A stretch of DNA of 64,000 nt from Mycolicibacterium cosmeticum (lineage in GTDB: Bacteria > Actinomycetota > Actinomycetes > Mycobacteriales > Mycobacteriaceae), in NCBI RefSeq assembly GCF_000613185.1, contig NZ_CCBB010000002.1, positions 124,001 through 188,000 on the forward strand, read 5' to 3'. Numbering within the stretch: position 1 is the first letter of the stretch; each line of letters starts with the position of its first letter. Shown here piece after piece: positions 1 through 14,309 of the stretch. The notes under the pieces were generated by a model that saw only the letters and a list, made by a program, of their open reading frames with translations, did no database searches and had not been told where the DNA came from. Both the position numbers and the translations under genes were made by a program.

Positions 1-207
1 CGGCAGGTGGCCGGTCAGCTGGTCGACACCGTGATCGCGGACAAATCGGGGTGCTTCGACGATGACGAAACGGTGCGCCAGCTGCAGGTTTGGCAGCGCG
101 ATACCCTGCTGCGCGAGCTGCGCGAGATCTATCGCCGCGAGCAACACCAGCACCCGGTGAGCCCCGATTGGATAGTCATGGCCGCACCCGCGATGCAGGC
201 GAGCTGA
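1..207 (+). CDS. 3' end of an unrecognised gene (5' truncated by window edge)
   Basis: Reading frame 1 is open from the first base to a TGA at 205-207 and gives about 68 residues, rich in charged helical sequence (motifs such as QVWQRDTLLRELREIY) and ending in MAAPAMQAS. No catalytic motif is visible and I do not recognise the family. It lies just upstream of the polyketide synthase on the same strand, so it may belong to the same cluster. That is inferred from position only. Confidence 0.5.
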   Translation, partial: RQVAGQLVDTVIADKSGCFDDDETVRQLQVWQRDTLLRELREIYRREQHQHPVSPDWIVMAAPAMQAS

Positions 208-336
208 TCCGCCGACGGGACCCATCCGTCGGCGACCCGGTGACGAATGACTGCTGGACCGGCAAGTCGACGGGGGTCAGGTGGCGATGATGGGTGCAAC
301 CGGCGGTGTTCACGGTGGACGCTGGACGGTGACGGG

Positions 337-5852
<5,516 letters not shown>

Positions 5853-5856
<4 letters not shown>

Positions 5857-6686
5857 GCGCGGTTCACGCGCGAGGATTGTGCAAAGCCTACGGACGCCGC
5901 CAAGCCGTGCACGACCTCGACCTCGACGTGCTGGCGGGGGAGATCTTCGCCATCCTGGGTCCCAACGGCGCGGGGAAATCCACCACCATCGAGATCCTGG
6001 AAGGTAATCGCCGGCGCGATGCCGGCGAGGTACGGGTGCTCGGTGAAGACCCGGGCACGGCGGGGCGGCGGTGGCGGGCCCGGATCGGCATCGTGCTGCA
6101 GGAAGTCAGTGATGCCGGGATGCTCACGGTCGACGAAACCCTGCGGATGTTCGGCAGTTGCTACGGCCATTCCCGCGCCCCCGCCGAGGTGCTGAACCTC
6201 GTCGGGCTCAGCGCGGTATCGGGAGCCCGGGTTCGAACGCTGTCCGGCGGCCAGCGCCGGCGACTGGACGTCGCGCTGGGTATCGTCGGCAACCCGGAGT
6301 TGTTGTTCCTTGATGAGCCGACCACCGGATTCGATCCCGAGGCCAGGCGCCAGTTCTGGGAGCTCATCAGGGCGCTGGCCGCCGACGGCACGACCATCCT
6401 GCTGACCACCCACTACTTGGAAGAGGCTGCCGCACTGGCGGATCGGGTGGCAGTGATCGCCGCCGGCCGGGTAGTGGCGGTCGATCCGCCGGCCAAGCTC
6501 ATCGAACACGTCGGTCTGTCCGCCACGGTCCGGTGGGTGCAGGATGGCAGCGTGCATGTCGAGACCACCGACCGCCCCACCGAGTTGATCAGGCAGCTCA
6601 GCGCTGACGGCCGGGAGCTGGCAGATCTGACGGTCACCCGTCCGACCCTCGAGGAGGCCTACCTTCATCTGGTCGGGTTGGCGTGA
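5853..6686 (+). CDS. ABC exporter ATP-binding protein (DrrA-like)
   Basis: A 277-residue ABC ATPase. Walker A is GPNGAGKST near residue 38, the signature is LSGGQRRR, Walker B is LLFLDEPTTG, and the switch histidine lies in LLTTHYLEE. This arrangement is typical of the multidrug/lipid exporter (DrrA) subfamily. The GTG start overlaps the PKS stop as GTGA, so the two are probably translationally coupled. Together with the next gene it should form an inner-membrane pump. I infer that its cargo is the PKS product, as for other PKS-linked DrrAB-type pairs. Confidence 0.92.
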
Positions 6687-7489
6687 CGACCAGAGCGCTC
6701 CCGTCACCGGTGCGTATCGGGTTCTCCCGTGTGATACCGGAATTGAAGATGTTCTATCGCAGGCCCGAGCAGGTGGCACTGACGTTCTCGATGCCTGCGG
6801 TGATCTGCGTCCTGCTCGGCTCCATCTTCTCGGATCGGTTGCCCAACAGTGCGGTCACCACCGGGTCGGTGATCGCGGCCAGCATGCTCGCCTACGGCAT
6901 CTTGTCGACGTCGTTCATCAATCTCGGGATCAGCATCGCCGCAGACCGCGACACCGGCGCATTGCGCCGGCTGCGCGGCACCCCCACCACGGCGATGTCG
7001 TACTTCATCGGCAAGGTGATGCTGGTGGGGATCGTCAGCCTGGCCGAGGCGGTGATCCTGCTGCTGGTGGGCGTTCTCGTCTTCGGGCTGCGGCTGCCGA
7101 CGACGGTGTCCGGCTGGTTCACGCTGGGCTGGGTGTTCGTGCTCGGCATCGTCAGCTGCTCCCTGGTGGGCATCTTCATCAGCAACTTCGCCAGTAATGC
7201 GGTATCAGCTGCGGTGATCACCAACGGCCCCGCCGTCGGATTGCAGTTTCTGTCCGGGACATACGTGCCGCTGATGGCGTTACCGACCTGGATGCTGATC
7301 GTCGGCTCGGTGTTTCCGGTCAAATGGATGGCGCAGGGCTTCCGCTCGGTACTGCTTCCGCCGGAGATGGTGATCTTCGAGCCGGCGGGCAGTTGGGAGC
7401 ACGGACGCATCTTCCTGGTGTTGACGGCTTGGAGCGTCGGTGCGCTGATCGGCTGCCTCGCCGTGTTCCGCTGGTCGGACACCACGTGA
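6683..7489 (+). CDS. ABC-2 type exporter permease
   Basis: A 268-residue integral membrane protein with about six hydrophobic segments and the ABC-2/DrrB layout: a cytoplasmic N-terminus, then a loop with the sequence DRDTGALRRLRGTP between the second and third segments. It starts with GTG, overlapping the ATPase stop by 4 bp, and ends the three-gene run PKS-ATPase-permease. Only 21 bp separate its stop from that of the convergent alcohol dehydrogenase, and I see no clear terminator there. Confidence 0.9.
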   Translation: MTTRALPSPVRIGFSRVIPELKMFYRRPEQVALTFSMPAVICVLLGSIFSDRLPNSAVTTGSVIAASMLAYGILSTSFINLGISIAADRDTGALRRLRGTPTTAMSYFIGKVMLVGIVSLAEAVILLLVGVLVFGLRLPTTVSGWFTLGWVFVLGIVSCSLVGIFISNFASNAVSAAVITNGPAVGLQFLSGTYVPLMALPTWMLIVGSVFPVKWMAQGFRSVLLPPEMVIFEPAGSWEHGRIFLVLTAWSVGALIGCLAVFRWSDTT

Positions 7490-7510
7490 GGCCGGAACCG
7501 TTGTGGCCGA

Positions 7511-8596
7511 CTAGAACTCGATGATCTGTCGCACCGCCGTTCCGTCCGCCAGCGCGTCCATCGCTGCGTTGATCTGATCGAGGGTGATCGTCGAGGACAC
7601 CAACGTCTCCACCGGGAGCCGGCCGGCCCGCCACAATTCGACGAACCGCGGGATGTCACGGGCCGGCACCGCCGACCCCAGATAACTGCCGATCAGCGAC
7701 CGGCCCTCGGCCACCAGAGCCAACGGCGACACACTGATGCGCGCATCCGGGCGGGGCAGCCCGACGGTGATGGTCTTGCCACCCGGCGCGGTCAGCCCGA
7801 CGGCGGTCTCCAGCGCCGCGGGATGCCCGACGGCCTCGATCACCACCTCGGCCTTCACGCCGGCGGCCTCCTCGGGGGTGTACGTCTCGTGCGCGCCGAG
7901 CTCGCGCGCCCGAGAAAGCTTCTCGGGCAACCGGTCCACCGCGATCACCCGCACGTCGTCGTGCGCCAGCGCGGTGAGCATCGCCGCCATCCCGACACCA
8001 CCCATCCCGACGACGGCCACCGTCTGGCCCGGCTTGGGCGCTCCGGCGTTGAGCACCGCACCGCCACCGGTGAGCACCGCGCAACCCAGCAGCGAGGCCA
8101 CCACCGGCGGAACATCGTCGTCCACCGGCACCACCGAGCGCCGGTCCACCACGGCATGCGTCGCGAAGCCGGACACCCCGAGGTGGTGCAGCACACCGTC
8201 ACTCAGCCGAACGGCTCCGGACAGCAGCGTGCCCGCCCCGTTGGCGGCGCTGCCGGGGATGCACGGGGCCAGACCGTCCGTCGCGCAGGCGCTGCACTGC
8301 CCGCAGCGCGGCAGGAACGTCATCACCACTCGCTGCCCCACACCGAGATCCGATGTGCCGCCCACCTTCTCGATGACACCCGCGGCCTCATGGCCCAGCA
8401 GCATCGGCACCGGCCGGACCCGATTACCGTCCACCACCGAAAGGTCGGAATGGCACAGCCCGGCCGCCTCGATCCGCACCAGCAGCTCACCGTCACCAGG
8501 ATCGGCCAGGTCCAGTTCGGTGACCCGCAGCGGCTGCGACTCGGCGTAGGGGGCGGGCGCCCCGATGGTCTCCAGCACGGCACCACGAATCCTCAT
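7511..8596 (-). CDS. adhE1: Zinc-dependent alcohol dehydrogenase, AdhE1-like
   Basis: A 361-residue medium-chain dehydrogenase. Catalytic zinc ligands are Cys48 (GLCHSD) and His69/Glu70 (GHEAAGVIEKVG). A structural-zinc cysteine cluster CGQCSACATDGLAPC follows, and a Rossmann motif VVGMGGVGMAA binds NAD(P). It should oxidise an alcohol or reduce an aldehyde; the substrate cannot be read from the sequence. Its position next to the thioesterase and TB18.5-like genes on the way to mce1R matches Rv0162c. It is divergent from the thioesterase gene, with 26 bp between the two starts. Confidence 0.88.
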   Translation of the reverse strand: MRIRGAVLETIGAPAPYAESQPLRVTELDLADPGDGELLVRIEAAGLCHSDLSVVDGNRVRPVPMLLGHEAAGVIEKVGGTSDLGVGQRVVMTFLPRCGQCSACATDGLAPCIPGSAANGAGTLLSGAVRLSDGVLHHLGVSGFATHAVVDRRSVVPVDDDVPPVVASLLGCAVLTGGGAVLNAGAPKPGQTVAVVGMGGVGMAAMLTALAHDDVRVIAVDRLPEKLSRARELGAHETYTPEEAAGVKAEVVIEAVGHPAALETAVGLTAPGGKTITVGLPRPDARISVSPLALVAEGRSLIGSYLGSAVPARDIPRFVELWRAGRLPVETLVSSTITLDQINAAMDALADGTAVRQIIEF

Positions 8597-8622
8597 CCCT
8601 CCAGCCTGACAGACTGGCCGCC

Positions 8623-9066
8623 ATGGACCTGACGAGTGCCGACTTTCCGGTGCATTGGCCGGTGCAGACCCGCTGGACCGACAACGACATGTTCGGGCAC
8701 CTCAACAACGCGGTGTACTACGAACTGTTCGACACTGCGATCAACGCCTGGATCGGCGCGGGCACGGGCATCGACGCGATGACGGCACCGTGGCTGGGTG
8801 TGGTCGCCGAATCGGGGTGCCGGTACTTCGCCGAGCTGAAGTTCCCGGCGAACCTGGTGGTCGGGCTGGCCGTCACCCGGTTGGGCACCAGCAGCGTCAC
8901 CTACCGCACCGCGCTGTTCGTCGATGGCCGGCCGCTCGCCGCGGGATCCGATTCGCGGCTCGCCGCGGTCGGAACCTGGGTGCACGTCTACATCGACCGC
9001 GACACCCGCAGACCGGTGCCCATCCCGGACGCCATCCGGGAACTACTCACCGGCGCGGTGGTCTGA
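8623..9066 (+). CDS. Hot-dog fold acyl-CoA thioesterase (4HBT type)
   Basis: A 147-residue protein whose N-terminal RWTDNDMFGHLNNAVYYE is the 4-hydroxybenzoyl-CoA thioesterase signature, with a catalytic Asp just before the HLNN segment. It probably hydrolyses an acyl- or aryl-CoA in the cytoplasm. It is the Rv0163 equivalent by synteny. A hexamer CAGACT ends 7 nt before the ATG, so it may be leaderless, though that hexamer departs from TANNNT. Its last 24 bp overlap the 3' end of the convergent 2-hydroxyacid dehydrogenase gene. Confidence 0.87.
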   Translation: MDLTSADFPVHWPVQTRWTDNDMFGHLNNAVYYELFDTAINAWIGAGTGIDAMTAPWLGVVAESGCRYFAELKFPANLVVGLAVTRLGTSSVTYRTALFVDGRPLAAGSDSRLAAVGTWVHVYIDRDTRRPVPIPDAIRELLTGAVV

Positions 9067-9996
9067 CAGCCACCGCTCGATCGCCGCGACACCGTCGCGG
9101 AAGAAGATCCGGTACGGCCGGTCCGCGACATAGCCGAGATGCGGGGTGGTGACCACACCGGGCATGTCCCGCAACGGGTGCCCGGGCGGCAGTGGTTCGA
9201 CATCGAACACGTCCAGACCCGCCCCGGCGATCGAACCGGAGCGCAGCGCATCGATCAACGCCGCCTCGTCGACGATCGGGCCCCGCGAGGTGTTGACCAG
9301 CAACGCGGTCGGTTTCATGGCCGCGAATTCAGCGGCACCGATCAGGCCCCGGGACCGGTCGCCGAGTTTCAGGTGCACCGTCAGCACGTCGACGGTGCCG
9401 AAGAATTCGTCGCGTGGCAGGTACCGGGCTCCGGCCGCGGCCGCGGTCTCGGGTGTCATGTTGGTGCTCCATGCCACGACCTCCATGCCGAAGGCCGCGC
9501 CGATCCGCGCCACCCGCGGCCCGATCCGGCCCAGGCCCAGTACGCCGAGGACCCGTCCTTCGAGTTCGCGCCCCACCCCGAGCTGCCAACGGCCCTCGGC
9601 GACCGCGCGGCTTTCGGCGACGAGGTTTCGAGCCGTCGCCAGGATCAGCGCCCAGGTCAGTTCCACCGTCGACGCCACGGATCCGCCGGTATGGCTGACC
9701 TCGATGCCGAGCTCGCCGGCTGCGGCCATGTCGATCGACGCATTCGCGTTGCCGGTCGAGGCGATCATCCGCAACCGCGGCAGCCGGCTGAGTACGCTGC
9801 GCGGCAACGGGGTTCGCTCGCGCATCACGAACACGATGTCGAACGGCGCCAGCCGGGCGATCAGCGCTGTCTCGTCGGCCAGATGATCGTCGAAGACGGT
9901 CACCTCGGCGCGCGCGATGACGGGCGACCAGTCGGCCATCCCCAGGGCGACGTTCTGGTAGTCGTCGAGGACGGCGACCCGGATCGGTGTGCTCAC
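9043..9996 (-). CDS. D-isomer-specific 2-hydroxyacid dehydrogenase
   Basis: A 317-residue NAD-dependent dehydrogenase of the phosphoglycerate/glyoxylate reductase family. It has the Rossmann motif GVLGLGRIGPRVARIG, a helix/strand NTSRGPIVDEAAL with the substrate-binding Arg, GLDVFDVEPLPPGHPL with the catalytic Glu, and TPHLGYV with the catalytic His. It reduces a 2-oxoacid or oxidises a 2-hydroxyacid; the exact substrate is unknown. The GTG start is 20 bp from the divergent TB18.5-like gene. It has no counterpart in the M. tuberculosis order I remember, so it is a lineage difference. Confidence 0.88.
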   Translation of the reverse strand: MSTPIRVAVLDDYQNVALGMADWSPVIARAEVTVFDDHLADETALIARLAPFDIVFVMRERTPLPRSVLSRLPRLRMIASTGNANASIDMAAAGELGIEVSHTGGSVASTVELTWALILATARNLVAESRAVAEGRWQLGVGRELEGRVLGVLGLGRIGPRVARIGAAFGMEVVAWSTNMTPETAAAAGARYLPRDEFFGTVDVLTVHLKLGDRSRGLIGAAEFAAMKPTALLVNTSRGPIVDEAALIDALRSGSIAGAGLDVFDVEPLPPGHPLRDMPGVVTTPHLGYVADRPYRIFFRDGVAAIERWLSDHRAGE

Positions 9997-10004
9997 GACC
10001 CTTA

Positions 10005-10010
10005 TAGAAT
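10005..10010 (+). promoter_or_regulatory. -10 hexamer TAGAAT of a probable leaderless promoter
   Basis: TAGAAT fits TANNNT and ends 6 nt before the ATG at 10017, so transcription would begin at or next to the A of ATG. No Shine-Dalgarno sequence fits in between. Confidence 0.6.
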
Positions 10011-10016
10011 CGCCCG

Positions 10017-10457
10017 ATGCCCATCGTGAGCAAGACCGAAGAGGTCACCGCCTCCGCCGCGGCGATCATGGCGATCGTGGCCGACTTCGAGGCGTACCCG
10101 CAGTGGAACGAGGAGATCACCGGTCTCTGGATCCTCGCGCGGTACGACGACGGGCGGCCCAGCCAGCTCCGGCTGGACACCAAGATCCAGGGCATGGACA
10201 GCACCTTCATCCAGGCCGTGTATTACCCCGCCGAGAACCAGATCCAGACCGTCTTGCAGCAGGGGGACATCTTCTCCAAGCAGGAGCAGCTGTTCTCGGT
10301 CGTCGAGATGGGTGCGACGTCGCTGCTCACCGTCGACATGGACGTCGAGGTCTCGATGCCCGGTGTCCCGTCGATGATGGTCAAGAAGATCGCCAACGAC
10401 GCACTGGAGCACCTGGCCGGCAACCTCAAGAAGCGGGCCGAGGAACTGGGCGCCTGA
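10017..10457 (+). CDS. SRPBCC (START-like) family protein, TB18.5 homologue
   Basis: A 146-residue polyketide-cyclase/START-type protein. The N-terminal block with DFEAYPQWNEEI and the alternating strand pattern followed by a long C-terminal helix (ANDALEHLAGNLKKRAEEL) are typical of small mycobacterial SRPBCC proteins, which bind hydrophobic ligands in a deep pocket. It is the Rv0164 (TB18.5) equivalent by length and by position between the thioesterase and mce1R. No catalytic residues can be assigned and the ligand is unknown. Confidence 0.85.
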   Translation: MPIVSKTEEVTASAAAIMAIVADFEAYPQWNEEITGLWILARYDDGRPSQLRLDTKIQGMDSTFIQAVYYPAENQIQTVLQQGDIFSKQEQLFSVVEMGATSLLTVDMDVEVSMPGVPSMMVKKIANDALEHLAGNLKKRAEELGA

Positions 10458-10510
10458 CGCGCCGAGATCGACGTTTGGCCGGTTCCTTCTCGGGCGGATT
10501 CATACGGTCA

Positions 10511-10533
10511 AGGCAACATTTCCTGGTTTTGGA
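10511..10533. repeat. Left terminal inverted repeat of the IS30-family element
   Basis: Begins AGGCAACATT and matches the inverted right end at 15 of 23 positions. Confidence 0.7.
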
Positions 10534-10540
10534 GGTTGCT

Positions 10541-11743
10541 GTGCCGAGAGGGATTCCTGCGTCGCGGGCATTGAAGCGGGAGCTTCTTGATCGGGTGTGT
10601 CGGGGGCAGTCGGTGACAGCGGCTGAAATAGCGATGGGCGTGTCGCACGGGCTGGGCCATCAGTGGTGGCATAAGGCTGGTGGGATGACGCTTACAACGG
10701 GTCGGCGCGGCGGTGTCGCCGATGTGATCGAGCAGGATCGGCCGGGCGGGCCTGGGCATCGGATCAGCCTGGCTGAGCGTGTAGAGATCATGCGAGGGCT
10801 CGACGATGAGTTGAGCTATGCCGAGATCGGGCGCCGGATCGGGCGCGACCGGTCGGTCGTGTGGAAAGAGATCCGCCGTAACCGAGGTGATGACGGGGAC
10901 TATCACGCGTTGATGGCTCATGCTCGATCTAAGAATAAAGCCAAGCGACCCAAGGCATTCAGGCTCAATGATCCGAAGCTGTGCGCGGCGGTGGAAACGT
11001 GGATGGACGACGGGTGGAGCCCGCGGTTGATTGCGCAGGTGTTGGCCCAAGATCATCCCGCTGACAAGCTGATGCAGGTGAGCCACGAAACGATCTACCA
11101 GAGTCTGTACGTCCAGGCCCGTGGCAGTCTTCGTGCCGATCTGCATAAGAGTCTCTCGACCAAACGGGCGGCCCGAAAAACGCGTGGCCAGGTCCGTGGT
11201 CCCCGCGGGGCCTACGCCAGCGGCGAGGAATTCCGCATCAGCGATCGCCCCGCCGAGGCTGCTGACCGGGCAGTACCCGGACACTGGGAAGGCGACCTGA
11301 TCATGGGGGCCGGCAATACCAGCGCGATCGGCACCTTGGTCGAGCGCAGCACCCGGTTCACGATCTTGCTGCATCTGCCGGTCGACCATACTGCCGAGGC
11401 CGTAGCCACCGCGATGATCGCGGCGATGGGCGAGCTACCCGAGCATCTACGCCGTTCGATCACGTGGGACCGTGGCTCTGAGATGGCTCAATGGCGTCAC
11501 ATCCACCTGCAGCTCAAGGCGCCGGTCTACTTCTGCAATCCGCATTCACCCTGGCAGCGCGGCACCAATGAGAACACCAACCGACTCTTGCGGCATTGGT
11601 TCGAAAAGGGCACCGACCTAGCCGGTTACACCAGAGCCGACCTCAAACGTGTTCAAGACAAACTCAATACACGGCCCAGGCCCACCCTGGACCTCGATAC
11701 CCCAGCCCAACGTCTCGCCGCCCTCATTAGCCAAACAGCCTGA
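10541..11743 (+). CDS. IS30-family transposase
   Basis: A 400-residue transposase. An N-terminal helix-turn-helix contains SLAERVEIMRGLDDELSYAE, then GRRIGRDRSVVWKEIRRN. A DDE integrase core follows: Asp252 (GHWEGDLIMG), Asp310 (TWDRGSEM) and Glu344 (RGTNENTN). The second Asp and the Glu are separated by 33 residues, the IS30 pattern. The GTG at 10541 is preceded by GGAGG with 5 nt spacing, so I take it as the start even though the frame stays open further upstream through the TB18.5-like gene. The reading frame is intact, so the element may be active. Confidence 0.93.
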   Translation: MPRGIPASRALKRELLDRVCRGQSVTAAEIAMGVSHGLGHQWWHKAGGMTLTTGRRGGVADVIEQDRPGGPGHRISLAERVEIMRGLDDELSYAEIGRRIGRDRSVVWKEIRRNRGDDGDYHALMAHARSKNKAKRPKAFRLNDPKLCAAVETWMDDGWSPRLIAQVLAQDHPADKLMQVSHETIYQSLYVQARGSLRADLHKSLSTKRAARKTRGQVRGPRGAYASGEEFRISDRPAEAADRAVPGHWEGDLIMGAGNTSAIGTLVERSTRFTILLHLPVDHTAEAVATAMIAAMGELPEHLRRSITWDRGSEMAQWRHIHLQLKAPVYFCNPHSPWQRGTNENTNRLLRHWFEKGTDLAGYTRADLKRVQDKLNTRPRPTLDLDTPAQRLAALISQTA

Positions 11744-11748
11744 ATGTT

Positions 11749-11771
11749 TCCCCAACCACTTGACATTGCCT
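11749..11771. repeat. Right terminal inverted repeat of the IS30-family element
   Basis: Ends with TTGCCT and is the imperfect reverse complement of the left end. The transposase stop codon lies just outside it. Confidence 0.7.
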
Positions 11772-11813
11772 CGCACAAAGTGGCCCGAAGGTGAGTTCGG
11801 GCGCACGGGGCGG

Positions 11814-12494
11814 CTAGGTCCAGAGGCCGAGTTCGTCCAGGCGGCGGGTCAGGCGACGGGCGCCATCGGCGAACTGGCTGCGGGTCAGCCGCACCACCTC
11901 GTCCACGTCGCGGCGGCGCAGCGCGGCCACCAGCTGGCGATGGTTGGCCACCGCGTCCGCACCCCAGGACGGGTCGGCGGCATACAGGTTGGGCGGCAGG
12001 TACCGCGCGGCGTGCAGCAGGAACCAGGCCAGCTTGATGCGTCCGGCGGACCTGTTGAACGCCCGGTGAAAGCTGAACTCCGCCATGGCGATCGATTCGA
12101 CGTCCCCGGCGCCGACGGCCTCGGCCAGCGCGTCGGTCAGCCGGGAGAGTTCGTCGATCCCGTCTTCGGTGATCCGGGTGGCGGCCGACGCCGAGATCTC
12201 GGTTGCGATGGTCGTCTGCAGCCAGAAGATGTCGGCGATGTCGTCGCGGGTGAACGGCGCCACCACGTGCCCGCGGTGCGGTTCCAGCTGCACCATGCCC
12301 TCGCCGCGCAGGGTGCGTAACGCCTCGCGCACCGGGGTGATGCTGACTCCCAGCCGGGCCGCCGTCTCGTCCAGACGCACGAAGGTGCCCGGCGGCAAGG
12401 TGCCCGACATGATGGCAGCCCGCAGATGGGCGGCCACTTCGTCGGACAGCTGTTCGCGCCGGCTGATCGGCGCGGGCGTGGCGGGTGCGTTCAC
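11814..12494 (-). CDS. mce1R: GntR/FadR-family repressor Mce1R
   Basis: About 226 residues: an N-terminal winged helix (LSDEVAAHLRAAIMSG, then LDETAARLGVSITPVREAL as the recognition region) and a C-terminal FCD ligand domain with the metal-binding histidine pattern (EFSFHRAF and VANHRQLVAAL). This is the FadR/GntR subfamily, in which acyl or other small ligands release the repressor from DNA. It is divergent from fadD5, the arrangement of Rv0165c (Mce1R), which represses the mce1 operon in M. tuberculosis. The start is uncertain. GTG at 12494 gives the usual short leader, while GTG codons up to 12572 would add 26 residues and run into the operator region. Confidence 0.88.
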   Translation of the reverse strand: MNAPATPAPISRREQLSDEVAAHLRAAIMSGTLPPGTFVRLDETAARLGVSITPVREALRTLRGEGMVQLEPHRGHVVAPFTRDDIADIFWLQTTIATEISASAATRITEDGIDELSRLTDALAEAVGAGDVESIAMAEFSFHRAFNRSAGRIKLAWFLLHAARYLPPNLYAADPSWGADAVANHRQLVAALRRRDVDEVVRLTRSQFADGARRLTRRLDELGLWT

Positions 12495-12575
12495 GGTGGG
12501 GGCGCGCTGCCTTTCACAAAGTCGGAAGTTTGTCCGCACGCCATTCTCGTCATAGTGTGACCGCGGCAACACAAG

Positions 12576-12587
12576 ATTTGATCAAAT
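12576..12587. promoter_or_regulatory. Perfect 12-bp palindrome, candidate Mce1R operator
   Basis: ATTTGATCAAAT is a perfect palindrome in an AT-rich island within the mce1R-fadD5 intergenic region, 39 bp upstream of the fadD5 start. FadR/GntR-type repressors bind short palindromes of this kind. Assignment to Mce1R is inferred from position. It also contains TTGATC in both directions, a possible -35 element. Confidence 0.55.
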
Positions 12588-12626
12588 ATCAACGACGCGC
12601 AACCCCACGACCGGAAAAGGCTCCCG

Positions 12627-14309
12627 TTGACCACTCAGCCGCTGCCCACCGATCAGCCGTATCTCGCCCGTCGGCAGAACTGGACCAACCAGCTTGCCCG
12701 GCACGCTCTCATGCAGCCCGATCAGGCGGCGTTGCGCTACCTGGGCCACACCACCACCTGGGGTGAGTTGGATCGACGGGTGACGGAGCTGGCCGGGGCA
12801 CTGCAGCGGCGAGGTGTGCAGTTCGGCGATCGGGTCCTGGTGCTGATGCTCAACCGCACCGAGTTCATCGAATCCGTCCTGGCTGCCAACCGGCTGGGCG
12901 CCATCGCGGTGCCGGTGAACTTCCGGATGACCCCGCCGGAGATCGCCTTCCTGGTGGGTGATTGCGACGCTCGGGTGGTCATCACGGAGTCGGTGCTCGC
13001 GCCCGTCGCGGTGGCGGTACGGGCGCTCGACCCGACGCTGTCGACCGTGATCGTCGCCGGGGGTACCACCGACGACCTGCCCGCTGCGTCGCACGGCTCG
13101 GGAGACGCACCCGACGGCCGGCTGGAAGGTTTTGAGGATGTGGTCGCCGAGCCGGGTCCGGCGCCGGCGCCGGTGGACATCCCCGACGATTCCGCGGCGC
13201 TGATCATGTACACCTCGGGGACCACCGGACGGCCCAAGGGCGCGGTGCTCACCCACGCCAATCTGTCCGGGCAGGCTTTGACCCATCTGTTCACCAGCGG
13301 CGCCGACCTCAACAACGACATCGGCTTCATCGGTGTCCCGCTGTTCCACATCGCCGGGATCGGCAACATGATCACCGGCCTGCTGCTCGGCTTGCCCACG
13401 GTGCTCTACCCGCTCGGCGCGTTCGATCCCGGGGCGCTGCTCGATGTCCTCGAAGCCGAGAAGGTCACCGGTATCTTCTTGGTTCCCGCGCAGTGGCAGG
13501 CCGTCTGTGCCGCGCAGCGGGCCACCCCCCGCAACCTCCGATTGCGGGTGCTGTCCTGGGGAGCGGCGCCGGCATCCGATACGTTGCTGCGTGACATGGC
13601 CGAGACGTTCCCTGGCGCGAACATCCTGGCCGCGTTCGGGCAGACCGAGATGTCACCCGTCACCTGTATGTTGTTGGGACAAGACGCAATTCGTAAACTC
13701 GGCTCAGTCGGTCGGGTGATCCCGACGGTCTCCGCGCGAGTGGTCGACGAGGATATGAACGACGTGCCGCGCGGGCAGGTCGGCGAGATCGTCTACCGCG
13801 CACCCACCCTCATGGCGGGCTATTGGAACAACCCGGCGGCCACCGCCGAGGCGTTCGCCGGCGGCTGGTTCCACTCCGGTGACCTGGTACGCCAGGACGA
13901 CGAGGGTTACGTATGGGTGGTCGATCGTAAGAAGGACATGATCATCTCCGGTGGTGAGAACATCTACTGCGCCGAGGTGGAGAACGTTTTGGCCGGTCAT
14001 CCGGCCATCGCCGAGGTCGCGGTGATCGGCCGACCGCATCCCAAATGGGGCGAGGTGCCCGTCGCCGTGGTGGCCCTCGGCGCGGCCGGCGCGGCCCGGT
14101 TGACGCTGGCCGAACTCGACGAATACCTCGGCGGGCGGTTAGCCCGCTACAAGCATCCGAAGGCCCTGGAGATCGTCGACGCACTGCCGCGCAACCCTTC
14201 GGGCAAAGTGCTCAAAACCGAACTGCGAAACCGGTTTGCCGAAGAAATTGCCGCGAGCGTCGATCAATTATCCACTGCGCCAACGAATTCTGCCCCGGTG
14301 CCCAATTGA
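12627..14309 (+). CDS. fadD5: Fatty-acyl-CoA ligase FadD5
   Basis: A 560-residue ANL-superfamily enzyme that activates a fatty acid to acyl-AMP and acyl-CoA. Motifs in order: the ATP loop MYTSGTTGRPKG (near residue 194), the adenine-binding GQTEMS, the hinge and A8 region GWFHSGDLVRQDDEGYVWVVDRKKDMI, and the C-terminal PSGKVLK with the catalytic Lys. The TTG start is supported by GGAAAAGG 6 nt upstream. It is the first gene of the mce1 cluster, as in Rv0166, and could feed imported or recycled fatty acids into CoA esters. A 212-bp gap separates it from yrbE1A. Confidence 0.93.
   Translation: MTTQPLPTDQPYLARRQNWTNQLARHALMQPDQAALRYLGHTTTWGELDRRVTELAGALQRRGVQFGDRVLVLMLNRTEFIESVLAANRLGAIAVPVNFRMTPPEIAFLVGDCDARVVITESVLAPVAVAVRALDPTLSTVIVAGGTTDDLPAASHGSGDAPDGRLEGFEDVVAEPGPAPAPVDIPDDSAALIMYTSGTTGRPKGAVLTHANLSGQALTHLFTSGADLNNDIGFIGVPLFHIAGIGNMITGLLLGLPTVLYPLGAFDPGALLDVLEAEKVTGIFLVPAQWQAVCAAQRATPRNLRLRVLSWGAAPASDTLLRDMAETFPGANILAAFGQTEMSPVTCMLLGQDAIRKLGSVGRVIPTVSARVVDEDMNDVPRGQVGEIVYRAPTLMAGYWNNPAATAEAFAGGWFHSGDLVRQDDEGYVWVVDRKKDMIISGGENIYCAEVENVLAGHPAIAEVAVIGRPHPKWGEVPVAVVALGAAGAARLTLAELDEYLGGRLARYKHPKALEIVDALPRNPSGKVLKTELRNRFAEEIAASVDQLSTAPTNSAPVPN

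Larger units (their letters stand above)
10511..11771 (+). mobile_element. IS30-family insertion sequence, apparently complete
   Basis: An element of about 1.26 kb carrying one intact transposase and bounded by imperfect terminal inverted repeats (10511-10533 and 11749-11771) that share 15 of 23 positions: AGGCAA at the tips, then TGGTT and GGA. The transposase ribosome binding site and start lie just inside the left end and its stop 28 bp from the right end, as expected of a compact IS. I see no clear 2-3 bp target duplication (left flank TCA, right flank CGC), so the tips may be off by a base or two. It sits between the TB18.5-like gene and the 3' end of mce1R and breaks no recognisable gene. 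Confidence 0.85.

Noticed and set aside
9989..10540. Upstream extension of the transposase frame through the TB18.5-like gene
   Set aside because: The frame is merely open. A GGAGG-preceded GTG inside the IS gives the proper transposase start, and the upstream part is TB18.5 in another frame.
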